From contig JAGEMR010000067.1 of assembly GCA_021030915.1 (NCBI GenBank), positions 1 through 64,000 on the forward strand: 64,000 nt of DNA, written 5' to 3'. The notes under the pieces were generated by a model. It ran no database searches. It was given only the letters and a program-made list of their open reading frames with translations, and had not been told where the DNA came from. Numbering within the stretch: the stretch's first letter is position 1; each line of letters starts with the position of its first letter. The position numbers were made by a program, and so were the translations under genes. The stretch is from Astrothelium macrocarpum. Taxonomy: Eukaryota > Ascomycota > Dothideomycetes > Trypetheliales > Trypetheliaceae. Shown piece by piece: positions 48,315 through 59,514 of this stretch.

Positions 48315-51300
48315 GGGTGGACTTTACGAGGTAGCGGCTTCAAATCTTCCTACATTGTCGCGTCGATTTGAAAGAATGAGACCAACCACCAAGCGTATAG
48401 TCTGCAGTGCAGATCATATTCTGAAGGTACTTGGTTGGCGCATTTCAGCCCTATGTCCTTACGTAACCCATTTCTCACTTAAGCCTATCACACCTGTCAC
48501 ACCTCCAACTACTTGCCTTTCACCACATCCACTCCCTGCAGGACCCCACATTCTCAAACACAGCTCAAGATTTCTCGGCTCGATACAGTTGGCCTCTGCG
48601 TTTGAGATAGTGGTAAAAATCAACTCTATCCTCGAGCTGGTATAATGGGTTGTGACAATCTTGATTGCAATCGTATGCCACTAACTCTTCCCGCTGCCCT
48701 CCCGTTTGTTACGTATAGTATATCAGGGGTCAAAGCTGATTCCTCGGCTGTCAGGTCTACGTGGCTGCTACTGCTGATGCCAGGAAAATGATATGTGTCT
48801 CGGGTCTCGCCAAATTCAGTTTTGCCGTTCCTCCAAGGCATACGGCCATGCGCCATGATGCCAGTGTCAGTCATGGGTTTCTCTTTTTGTCAGCGCTATT
48901 ATCATTTTCGCATGAAAGTTATTCGTTTCTCGCTGGTTCAGTGTCTCACGAAAAGCGCCCTATATACAAACAAAAGGGTTGTGCTCCGGTGCAACCAATT
49001 TCCGCTCTCAGGATACCTTTCGCTAACCCACTTTATCTATTATCGCGATAAGCCTTCGAGGTAATGAAACTTGGGCCTTGCTAATTTTGAGTGGTTCAAG
49101 GGCTACTTTGACACCAAATTCAATCACATTTTCCACAGTCACTGACTGTGACGCGGTTCGCACATAGCTTGCCACTGGCTTCACAGCGCTAAATGCCAAG
49201 TGCGCCGCCTTTCAGCCCTGAGCTAGCTTGAGGCCCAAGGCCTGGCCATTGCCTGACCCAGACACGGGAGAAAACGGCTTCGGCCGTCGCAAGTCATGCT
49301 GACTGCAGATATCCCATCCAATGCGGCTTGAACGACAACGAGCGAACATCATTCACAACGACCTGCCTTGCGGTTTACAAGTTACGTCGTGAGCAACTAG
49401 TAACTTCCCTTTTTAGAATTTCCTCCGCCCGCTTTGTCTCCAGCTTTGGTATTTGTCGCCATGGATCATGAGAGCAACTTTCTCCTTATGAAGATCTCTG
49501 ACAACAACGACTTCGTCATTGCAATGGAATTACCAAGAACACCGCCAAGATTCTGCACTATCGATTGGCGCCCTAATTTTGATGTGTTGCTGAATCAAAG
49601 ATACATCTTTTTAGTAACCAATTCAAGAGGCATTTCAGAACGGTGACTCTTGGAATGGTACAATGTTCACGAGGCTGAAATTGACACAAATGCGAGGCAT
49701 CATCGCAGGTTTGTTTGCTTGTAAACCCTTCTCCTTTTCCTGAACAGCACCTTATATTGTAGTGGAAGAGAACTTGCAGTATACGACGGCCGTGTTCCGC
49801 ACGTGCAACAAAGATGGTCGATTAAAGCTTTACGTGCCCTGGTCACTGTGGATTCTGTCATGCATTCAGGCATCAATCTGCATTGTGAGAAATGCTCTAC
49901 GCTCCATGCTGCATTGCCTGCTGACCTCGTTAATGATGAGATTGAGAACGTGCCTGATGCTTTCTAAAACCCTAATTGATTGCCTATCAAAAAATTTTGC
50001 TTATAAACGGTCAGCAAGTTCTGCCTCATAATTTCACGTGGCCTCATAAACATGGTTCAGATAGAATCTAAGCTAGTTTGTCGGGTCATCACGACTGTCA
50101 CTTTGCTTGGCGGTGAAGCTGACGTTAGACGTGCTGGCTAGTTTTGATGTGACGACCAGAATTGAGGCACATGTCTTCATAGAAGCCGTCTGCACTAGTC
50201 AACCGGTCGAACACTTGGCCAACGTCCAGCCTTGTGTTGGGCCGTTTTTTGTCCACGCGTCATGTATCTAAATGAGCGACATCAACTCAAGTCGCGCTTC
50301 CAGCCGTTTTTACAATGGAAAAGAGACGGTAGCAAACTGGTGCATCTTCTAAACGAAAGCCTATGACCTTGTTAGTGTGTTCCTACGGATCGAGTACATG
50401 GCAGCTCGGTAGCTCCGTAGCAGGGCTGAGATATTGGAGAGCCTCGACTGACACTATGGCTGACATTCAATCCTTTAGGTGTAGAATGGCTCGGCGCAAA
50501 TCGTTCTTGGTCTTTGATTGCACGGCTGTGACTACTTGTTCTGGTCAAAACTAGACTCGGCTGGACGGTTGAAGGAAGAATTGTGGCTTTTTTCATCTTG
50601 ATACCCATGCGTTGTAATCCCTGTCCTCCATCATTTCTGTGCCGTCTGGAGAATGATGATAGCTAGACTTTAGAATCGAGCTGTCTTCCATCAAGGATTG
50701 TTCCGATCCCAAATTTGATTTGCTCATGGAACGAGAGAACCGCAAAAGCACGCACATTCCTATACAACATGATCAACCCCAGGCTTCAGAACGGGAAATT
50801 CTTCCGAAGATTGTCCGTATGCGTAGCTCTTTGATTCCGTCCCTACAAATGCAACAGTTTGCACGTAATCATCGGAATCATGGTGACGAAAGCATGAATA
50901 TCGATAGCATTCATGGAACCCCATGGCATTCTTGGGGTCCAGTCGAAATTTGAAGGTTAAAGTTCGTCCCCAACCAGACTACCGGAGCCCCATCTTTGCT
51001 GCTTTTGAAACTGAGAACAGGCGATTTTTGAAATTCCCGGCGCACTAGGGTAGATGCAAGAGTCATTTTAATCTATGATGCTCGCGGAAAAAATGGCGCT
51101 GCTGTCGTTTTGTTGCCATCAACGTTGGAGTAGCTATTGAGGTCTGAGTGCGGAGATTTCCGTTCAAAGCCACGCAAAGGTACCAAATTCGCCCCTACCA
51201 ATTCATTCGCCCGGGGGCATGACGATCAGAAGACTAGGTGGAGCGCCACTCGCCTCAAAAGCTTATCAATGGGATGATCAATCAGTAGCGCACTAGCCAC

Positions 51301-52938
51301 AAAAGAGTGCGATCACCGCCTGAAGCAATTCTGGGGCTCCTCTGCGATATTGAACGTCTTTTCTAGCTGCGTTCCAGGTTTTGGATTGTAGATGCCACAA
51401 CAGGAACCTCCCCTCCGACTTCTCTACTCTTTTGTATGCTGCTTTCGGCAGGTTTATCAAGATCAGTGGATGAGAATAGTATAGTCTCCATCGAGCTATG
51501 CTTGATTCATCCGGTGGCTGACGTAGATCATGAGTTCCTGAACAACCGGCAGTGCATGTGATGATACGAGAGCGGGCAGGGAAGAGGAGGGAGGGAAGTT
51601 CTGACCTCGCCGAAACCGTCTCGCCTGAACCGGGGTCGATGCTCCTCCCGCCGCGCGACATGGCGCTGTGATTACTTTTTGCGGGATGAAATCGACTAAA
51701 GCAGTTTCAAGCAAACACTTCTTCAGGCGAAAAAAAAGGGTCCACTCGTCCAATGTGAAAAGCAATTCACCGCCTGACTCTTGCCTCTCCAAGGTTCCCA
51801 AGCCTGGCCAAGCCCTGGATCCGAGCGCCCTCTCCTGCCCGCAGAGGCTGCCGTTAGCCTTAGAGTTGAACTTTGTCAATCCATTCTCACGCATCAGCCA
51901 AGCTCATCGGTGATCGTGATCATCCTTTTTCGATGAATTTCTGACGCCCATTCGGCCAAGCTTGCGTACGGATTCAGTAGTTGAGCCATGCCTACGAAAA
52001 AAGCCGTTTGATCCAGGCCACCGGTATCATGCCTGGGCCGTTTCATTGCGAACGTTGCAGCATCCTCTGAACCGGTGCGTCTGGTTACTCTCGAGCTGCC
52101 CAGGTAGCATGAAGCAAAAGAGCAACTCCATGAATTGGCCCCAAAAATGAGAGATGCTACTGAATCAGCGTCCGCGCCCCTGATTCACAGCTTCATGCCC
52201 ACGGCTGCGACCCTTTGGCAACACCCCTGGGTCGATCTTCTCGTCCGGTATGGAGAGGTCGCTTCTGGACGTTTAGCCATCAGGCAAGAGGGTGCTAGGC
52301 CGGGGCATGGATCATGGTCACGGTCCATCCGTCATGCAGTCCGAGCCCTTGTCCCTACGCTGGCTTGCGCTAAGGGGCTCATCCTTGACCGTTGCATCAC
52401 GCTTTCTGGGGTGGCCTTGCTAAACGGAAGTCAATCGTTAGATCTGAATACTTCGCGGCGACTAGAATAACGAAGGCCTTCTTCAACGCGGACCTGCCCA
52501 AACGGCTCGGCTGCCGTCCCGAGGGGCATCTTTTGTTATTTCACGCTCGCGGACTCACCTTTCCTCGCGGCCTGCGGCCCCCTCTCTCTTTGCGCTTCCC
52601 TGGGCGGATCTTGTGAAGAGTATTGAAGTTACGGCATCAAGGAATACGAGTGTCCCAAGTTCTGCGTGGTCGCATACGGTAACTTCCCCCGCAATTCCCA
52701 CGCCGTGCAATCAACGTTTGGCAGCCCGCAGCACGGCTTGCGGTAGCACGGATTCTTCCTCATCGAGTCGCCGACCGTCATTAAGCCGATCCATCCCGTT
52801 GAGAAGAGGCTGGCCGCATTTCTGATCATTGCGAGTCTTGCTCGCCAGAAGTAGGCAACCTCACCTGGTGCTTTAGTCCTACACTTCTGCTTGCATGGCG
52901 CTGGCCGTCTTTTGCATTCTACGTCTTCAACTACAATA
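48315..52938. other. Gene-poor 4.6 kb spacer
   Basis: Between the CFT2 start and the Zn2Cys6 gene start. Open frames are short, scattered on both strands and without family likeness. The longest (51496-51894 minus, 49762-50031 plus, 52135-52470 plus) show no motif. No repeat array, tRNA or transposon end was recognised. The last kilobase is likely the promoter and long 5' leader of the regulator gene. Confidence 0.5.
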
Positions 52939-54693
52939 ATGTCAATGGCTTCCGAAGTACTCATTGAGCCATTGCCGCCGCCTGGCCTTTCGCGACTCAG
53001 CATTAGTTCTACCTCTCTTCCCTCTTCTTCCAGCGAATCGCCCCTCAACACTCCCTCGTTTACCAATTCTCAACCACCCTACTCGAGCGATGGCTGTAGC
53101 GACGAAGAGCCGGAAGTGGTGCCCAAGATTGAAGAGCTCGAAGACAATGTGATTACTGAACCGAAGATTGAACCGAATTCGGAAGATACCACAATTCTAT
53201 CAAGCCCAATCACTCCAAGAAGAGGGCGCGGACGGCCGCGCAAACATCCTCAAATCCCCACAATAGTCGCCAAAGGTCGTTCGAAAACTGGGTGCTTTAC
53301 GTGCCGTAAGCGTAAAAAGAAATGCGATGAGGCTAAACCTTCCTGTATGCATTTCTAATCCCATCCTTCAGCCTTACAGGCTGACAAAGCTGACATTGCG
53401 TTAGGCAACCATTGCTTAAAGAATAATGTCGTGTGTGAGGGATATCCACCAAAAGCGTACTGGCGGAGCGGGAAGCAGCGAAGAGCTAGTCTGGCTATCG
53501 AGCCACCTGCCGAGCTTCCCTTGCTGATCGATGGCGTGGAGACAGAAACTGACCGGATTTTTCTGGACCACTTCAATATCAATGTCAGCAGAGTTCTTAC
53601 TGTTCTCACTGATGACGGCAACCCATTTAGAACAATCCTGCTGCCCATGGCACTACGGCACGCTGGTCTGATGCATTCTGTGCTTTGCCTGGCCGGATCA
53701 CATCTGATAGAACGGCATCCCGGTAATTATGATTATGTTCAACGGCAAGCTCATCACTTTGGTCAGGCGTGCATGAAATTGAGAACGGATGAGGCGATGG
53801 CAGCGAACATGGCCGGAGAGTCAGACATGGTCATCGAAGATCCTGTCATTGCTTCCACCGTGGTGCTGTGCCTCGAGACCGTTGTCAATGGCGATCTTCG
53901 AGGCCAATACAGATACCACATGGACTCGGCCGAAGCCATCATCAATAGACAGATGCGAGATCCTCGTCACATGTCTCGCAATCTTGACTTTCAGTTGTTC
54001 CTACATGAATTCTTCAACTATCACAACATTGCCAACTCGATTACCAATTACGAGCGAAGAAATGTTCTGATGAGTGAGGACTTTCAATTACCTCAATTCA
54101 TGATTCAACCCGAAGCAGGAGCGTTACTTGGCGTAATGGACGGACTTTTCAGTATTCTCTCAAAGATCCGTAAAATCCGAGATTGCGTACGGCAGAGGCG
54201 GAACGCGGGATACCTTCCACTAGTAGATTATGAACTACTGAGTGATGCGCAGCAAGTTGACGTTGCCTTGCGACAGTGGAGATGTGGTCAACCCAAAGGA
54301 TCCGCTCGCTACACAGCCTCCATGCTCTACAGGCAGACTACCTGGATTTACTTGCGTCGTACTATACTAGCGGATCAACCACCTGATCAAAAACTACACG
54401 AGGCGGTTCACGAAGGTTTAGTATACCTGCGTCAACTTCCGGGAGATGATTCTACGCAAAGCATTCTGCTGATGCCCCTCTTCCTGCTCGGCTGCTCCGC
54501 TTACAGGGTGGTGTATCGGCCGGAGATCTCGGAGGCCTTTGATCGCCTTCAAGCATATTCGGAATTTGGCAATATCAAGTATGCGCGCCAAATCGTGGAA
54601 CGAATATGGGAAAAGATGGATAATGGTGACGAAGATGTGTGGGATTGGGAGACGATCATCTCGAGCATGGGCTGGGATTTCCTCATTACCTAA
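52939..54693 (+). CDS. AT-hook plus Zn(II)2Cys6 transcription factor
   Basis: Two exons (52939-53344, 53405-54693) give 564 aa. Residues 1-90 are Ser/Pro- and Glu-rich. An AT-hook core, RGRGRPRKHP, sits at about residue 95-104. The binuclear zinc cluster follows: CFTCRKRKKKCDEAKPSC is exon 1 and NHCLKNNVVC is exon 2, the intron falling inside the sixteenth-position cysteine codon. All six cysteines are present. The rest (about 165-564) is the alpha-helical fungal-specific regulatory domain (Fungal_trans_2 type) with LPMALRHAGLMHSVLCLAGSHL and ETVVNGDLRGQYRYH. It is a nuclear DNA-binding regulator; targets unknown. It lies 24 kb from the polyketide cluster behind housekeeping genes, so it is not an obvious cluster regulator. 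The frame is open to 52891 but has no earlier ATG. Confidence 0.9.
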
Positions 54694-56432
54694 AAGAGAA
54701 ACTTTTCCTTGGTGATTTCTCAAAAATTCCATTGGAGGTTATTTACCTTTTTTGCTTCGATATTTTCTAATTTTGCGGAATACCATGGGTGGATTGTATC
54801 ACTTATTGTTTGGGTGGCGTTTTTTCTCTATGGTTGAGACTCAACCCAGTGGCGATCTTCGGGACGATCTTAGTTACTAACTCACCGGCGTTTGTACCCG
54901 GGCGTGGACGGTCAGTCTTTACTGGGTGCGCATTACCGGCGGCACGTTGTGCAGCATTTTCATCGGAGCATATCCAGCTGTCTACCGGCGTGGAGTCCTC
55001 CTAAATGTATGAGCAGAAGCTTAATGACTGTCACGTTGTATACAGGTCCAGAATCCTCAGACATGCTTAGATTCAACACCATCCAATCTCCGGGTGCTGC
55101 CGGAACAACCGGCATGCGCAAAGTGTCCAGCACAACGGTATCAAACGCGAAAGGAGTGCGCCACGTCAGTGTCGTCCAGTGGTGGGCTATTACTCAGAAA
55201 TTGCCTCTCAACCATGACGCTGCAAGACGTGCCGACCCTGGCCCATCCCGCCGCCAGTAATTGCCTGGTCCTAGTAAATGTTAATCCTACGGACTACGGT
55301 CCGCTGCCCCTGCATTGGGCAAGCAGCTTCGACGAAAAGTGCGCATGGGAATCCAGGGGGAGCAAAGGCCGGCTTGGACCTATAGACGTGTGGGAGAAGA
55401 TGATCCAAGTGTAGTGACGCTCAGACCATACCGAAGCGTCCATAGTGACGTTGTAGAAGTCGCCTAGGCCGACTGCCAAAGCCAAGTTAGCTCTGCAAGC
55501 CATTGAATGCAGCTACTTGCGCAACTGGAAGCTCCATTTGACGAACCTATGAAACTGCAAAGCGTAGCAGCCCACGCATGCTCTATCCACAGGGTTGGAT
55601 ACCTTTGGTAAATTGAGCGCAGGGATGAAGGTTATAGAAGGGAGGACTTTTGATAGACCAGATCCTACGTACCAGAAGGCAGTGCGTTTGCTGCTCTGCT
55701 GATGGTGTTTTTGTAGCCGGCAGATTAGCTTCCCGCACTATCAAACCTTATTTCGAGGAAGAAGGTTGACAGAGCAAGCATCTCTGCTTTGTCGGATCGA
55801 GAGCGGCAAGACGTACGAACTGCAGAAACTTCAGCCACCACAGCCTTCTCGGCAATCTTCATTCTGCATTCGCGCGGGGAACGGGAGCCGCACATCCCCA
55901 AGACGTCGCGGTAACGGAAAGAAGGTGGGTGGGTCGACGTGCGAATTGGGGGCCAGGCAAAAAGTATTGTTTCTGAAATTAGAAACAATTCATCAACAAG
56001 AAGCAAGTTTTGGACGACCTAAACGTAGTCTTGACAATGTGATGAAACTTGGTTCCTGCGTTCATTCTGGCTGTTGCTGACTGAGCCTTTGCGAACGTTG
56101 GAACGGGACGGCACAACCCGCCTAGCCGTTCGAAGCGAACTGAGCGATCTACTGGAAATGCCCCCACCGCAACCGACACTTGCAAAGGAGGCTCTGTACC
56201 GCTCGTGCTGGTGTGACACTGGTGGGAAACTTGGGTCTAATAGTCGCGTGATCTAGACCAGAGACTTCACTCGAGCTTTTCCAGGTACAAGAGCCTCGTG
56301 AGACCGGTTGGCAGCCGACTGCAAGCCTCCAGAGCTTGCTCAGTCAAATCGGACCCAATTACGTCGTCTCTCTGGGATCGTGGCTTGTCCACGAATCTCG
56401 GCCTTTAACAAAAAGCATCAGTCTTGTGGCGG

Positions 56433-56448
56433 CAGCAGCAGCAGCAGT
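56433..56448 (+). repeat. GCA/CAG trinucleotide run
   Basis: Five tandem GCA units in non-coding sequence. Confidence 0.8.
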
Positions 56449-56803
56449 CACCCGTCTCGCTTACCGGACACTTTTTGTGGGTCCAGATCCGCCACCATCT
56501 GTTGTGCTCAACGCCTATCTGTCATGAAGATTATCTTGTCATTCAATTGCTCTCTTGTCACACTCGACTCATTTTCCTCCGGGCCAATAAACATTGTCAT
56601 TTACTGAACTCGCGATAGGCTTCGAACGAGGCGACGAATCTCAAACGTAGACAGCCCTTCTACCAGGTCACCGAAGTGCAGATACGAGATGCGGTGGCCC
56701 TTCTTCGAATTTGCAAACTGCGCGCACATACCTGCCTTATCCAAATTACCTTGTTCTGCATAGCATCATGGTCTGCCTAAGGTTGACTTCAACCCTGACT
56801 TCC

Positions 56804-56820
56804 GCAGCAGCAGCAGCAGC
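56804..56820 (+). repeat. GCA/CAG trinucleotide run
   Basis: Between five and six tandem GCA units, followed by ATCATGG. It repeats the motif seen about 370 bases upstream. Confidence 0.8.
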
Positions 56821-59182
56821 ATCATGGATATGTCGAAGAACATTGTGCAAGTATCATGCCTCTCCGGAATCGCATTAGTCCGGAAATGCAGCCGTCCTGC
56901 GGAGGTTCAGCTGAGTCTTGCAGGACGTCCATTCGACCCGTTGCCACCATCCGTCATTGCAACGATTCTACGCTGCCATGCATCTTCTTTGACACCGTTA
57001 CACAGAATACATGGCAATTGAGTCACTATTCTGTCATGCTTGCTGTACACAAGATGGCACTCTTAGGAAGCGCCGATCTAGTATTTGGAATGCGCCGTAA
57101 TGTCCCCATGCCATGCACTCGACAGCCCTTCAAACTCATACTTTAACATCAGCTGCAAGTATCCCTTCATTGCATTCACCATGACAACGGGGCGGGAGAG
57201 ACTCAAGAGCGATGATCCGAGGTAGTTCAGAAGAAGCTCTACCCCAACGTTTGATGAGACCTCAACCGCTCCAAACCATCAACTCGACCCTCAAGGTAGG
57301 AATTTCCCCACAATCGGGGGTATCCAAGGTGGAGGACCATTCCGTGGTCTTCCCTCCCCCCCCTTTCCCCATCCCCAATTCCCCAAGAAGCGTGCATTGG
57401 GAGAAATCGTCAAAAAGCCGGGACCACCTTGAGAGAAGGGGGGTGAGAGGGAAACTCACGGTCCCTCATCCGCTATCCCCGACCCCCAGCCACCGGGACA
57501 AGGTACCAGGATACATCCACCCGTCCTTTGGGGAAGTGCAAGTGCAAAGACTGCTCTGCTCTGCTCCCCCCTCCCCCTGGCCCCTGGCTCTCAGCGAACG
57601 CGGGCCAAGGGCCGGCCGAGCAGCAAGCGCCCGCTGCTTAGCGTGGGGATGCGTCGTGCGTGGGCCGAATGCGGGGACTCCCGCTTGTGGCCCTTACTTG
57701 ACCCGTTAGCGTTGGGGTAACATGCTCCGGTGGTGTGGATTGATGTGTAAGTGTGGTGTGTTTATGTGTGTGGTGGCAATTAATCCTCAAGGGTAAGAAG
57801 GTACCCAGTTGGGTAGTTGAGAAGAGAATAAAGATGGGTTTCTATTTCCGACTGCCGGTCTTGCATTTCCGGGGGAATCTCCGATTAGATATCGAGCGCG
57901 TGCGATCACCATTGAGATCCCCCCCTTTTAGAGGAAGAAAAAAAAAACGGAGGAAAGGCAAGCGAATAGAATAGGGCTAGAGCAAATTTTTTTTTGGGAG
58001 AACGGTAGATAGGACAGAAGGTTCCTCGGGGGTCCTCGGGGGGCGGCGGTCCAGAAGCGCAAAGGCCAGATGGAAAAGGTGGGAATGTCGGCGGAACCGG
58101 TTGGAGAATTGCATCCGAGTCAGTTTTCTGCATGCCGGTCAGCAATCCACTTGCGCCCTGCTCCAAGCAAGCAGGGCCGCCAGGCAGGACGCACTCTGCA
58201 GCAATGATAGCCAGGACCACACTGTGCGCGGATTTGTGGAGTTGTCGTACAGAAGTGGATGCTGTGACGTCTGTCCCTGGCTCCCAATTCACGTGGGTGC
58301 TTTTGCAGGGAATAGACATGGGCTGGTAGAAAGGGAAGAACGTGCTTGGGATTGTCGGCACATGGAGTATAGGGCCAGCGAGTCAGTTTTCATGTATTAA
58401 GGCCTCCCGAGACAAAAGTCGCTGCACATACATCGGAGAGACGCTCAGGCCCGAGTTGAGCGAGTAAGCCTATGACAATGAATCACCTGAGTATTTTGAC
58501 ATGCATCAACGTTTGAATCGCATTGACGTCCTCCCGAACCTATCAACAACGGGGGAAAACCCCTGCCGACATTTCCAGGCTCGCCAAGAAGTGACGCAGG
58601 CTTGGATGTAACTCCTAGCGTGCAGAGCGAGTCAAACGCGGGGGGAAAGGATGGGTAAGCGACAACGTCTCTGCCCTATTATGTGCCCTAAGGCCGTTGA
58701 ATCCTGAGACTTCGTCACAATTGCCACATGCTTTGACCCTGGCGCACACGAGTCAAGACTTGGGGTCGGTTCATGCGGAGGGTGATGGCAGTAGCGCGGT
58801 AGCAAAGGAGTCGTAAGCACACTGCGACCAATTTGGGCATGTGCTCGAGCCATGATTCCTGGAAACGTTAAGTCACTGGATGACTCGTGCTATAAGGGTC
58901 GTTTTGTGATGAGGATCCCCACGGAATAGGATAAATATATTTCGTCCGGCGAAATTATTCGAAACCCTATATCGACCCTAATACCGGGTTTAGCTCACGG
59001 CATTTGCCGTTCAAAACCACAGAGTCATGACCGTCCGAGCCATTTCATTACGAGGTCAGCCCTAAGCATAAATGGCAAAAAGACCTAGGAGACCAAAAAT
59101 CCGGACCAATAACCCAGGAATGGCACATCACTCACAAGGGCACCTGGAATACACAGACTACTCATACATTCGGTATCTAGCA

Positions 59183-59514
59183 TTTGGGGGGGCCCCAGGG
59201 TATCTTTGCCCCCCCCCATCAGTAAGTATACATTTATAAAAAATACTTCTTGTCTTAGGTCTTAAAAAAAAAAGAAAAAAGAAAAAAATCAAAGCAAAGC
59301 AAAGCAAAGCAAAAAAACACACAGCAAACCTCCCCACAAGACAGAACCCCCCCATCATCCCCCCCAGCACCCCCCAGCGCCCAAAGCACCAGCCCACAAG
59401 CCCCCAACAAAAAACCATCTCACCATTCCCCCCCCCCATCCCCCCTCTCTCCAATTCCCCCCCTCTCCCACCCCTCTCCCACCCCTCTCCCACCCCCCAA
59501 TCCCTCTCCCCCTC
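59183..59514 (-). repeat. Dense G-tract region just after the Rco1-like stop
   Basis: On the minus strand, directly after the stop codon, there are more than ten runs of three to nine G within 330 bases, including three tandem 11-base units (59468-59500, GGGTGGGAGAG type), G9 at about 59430 and G9 near 59210. A four-fold AAAGC repeat (59291-59310 on the plus strand) and poly-A/T runs interrupt it. If transcribed as 3' untranslated RNA of the Rco1-like gene, several G-quadruplexes could form. Confidence 0.85.

Larger units (their letters stand above)
54694..59514. other. Gene-poor 4.8 kb spacer with simple-sequence tracts
   Basis: Lies between the convergent regulator and Rco1-like genes. No gene could be supported. 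It contains short CAG runs (56433-56448, 56804-56820), a C-rich tract with CCCCCCC at 57350-57380, a TG-rich stretch (57730-57780), poly-A/G runs (57930-57950) and an extreme C-tract region at its right end (59180-59510). Open frames such as 57212-57709 follow base composition and have no motif. Confidence 0.5.

Noticed and set aside
57212..57709. 165-residue open frame in C-rich DNA
   Set aside because: Pro/Arg/Ser-rich composition artefact without motif.
58480..58560. tRNA-like B-box on the minus strand
   Set aside because: The word GATTCAAAC is present, but T-stem and acceptor pairing do not form.
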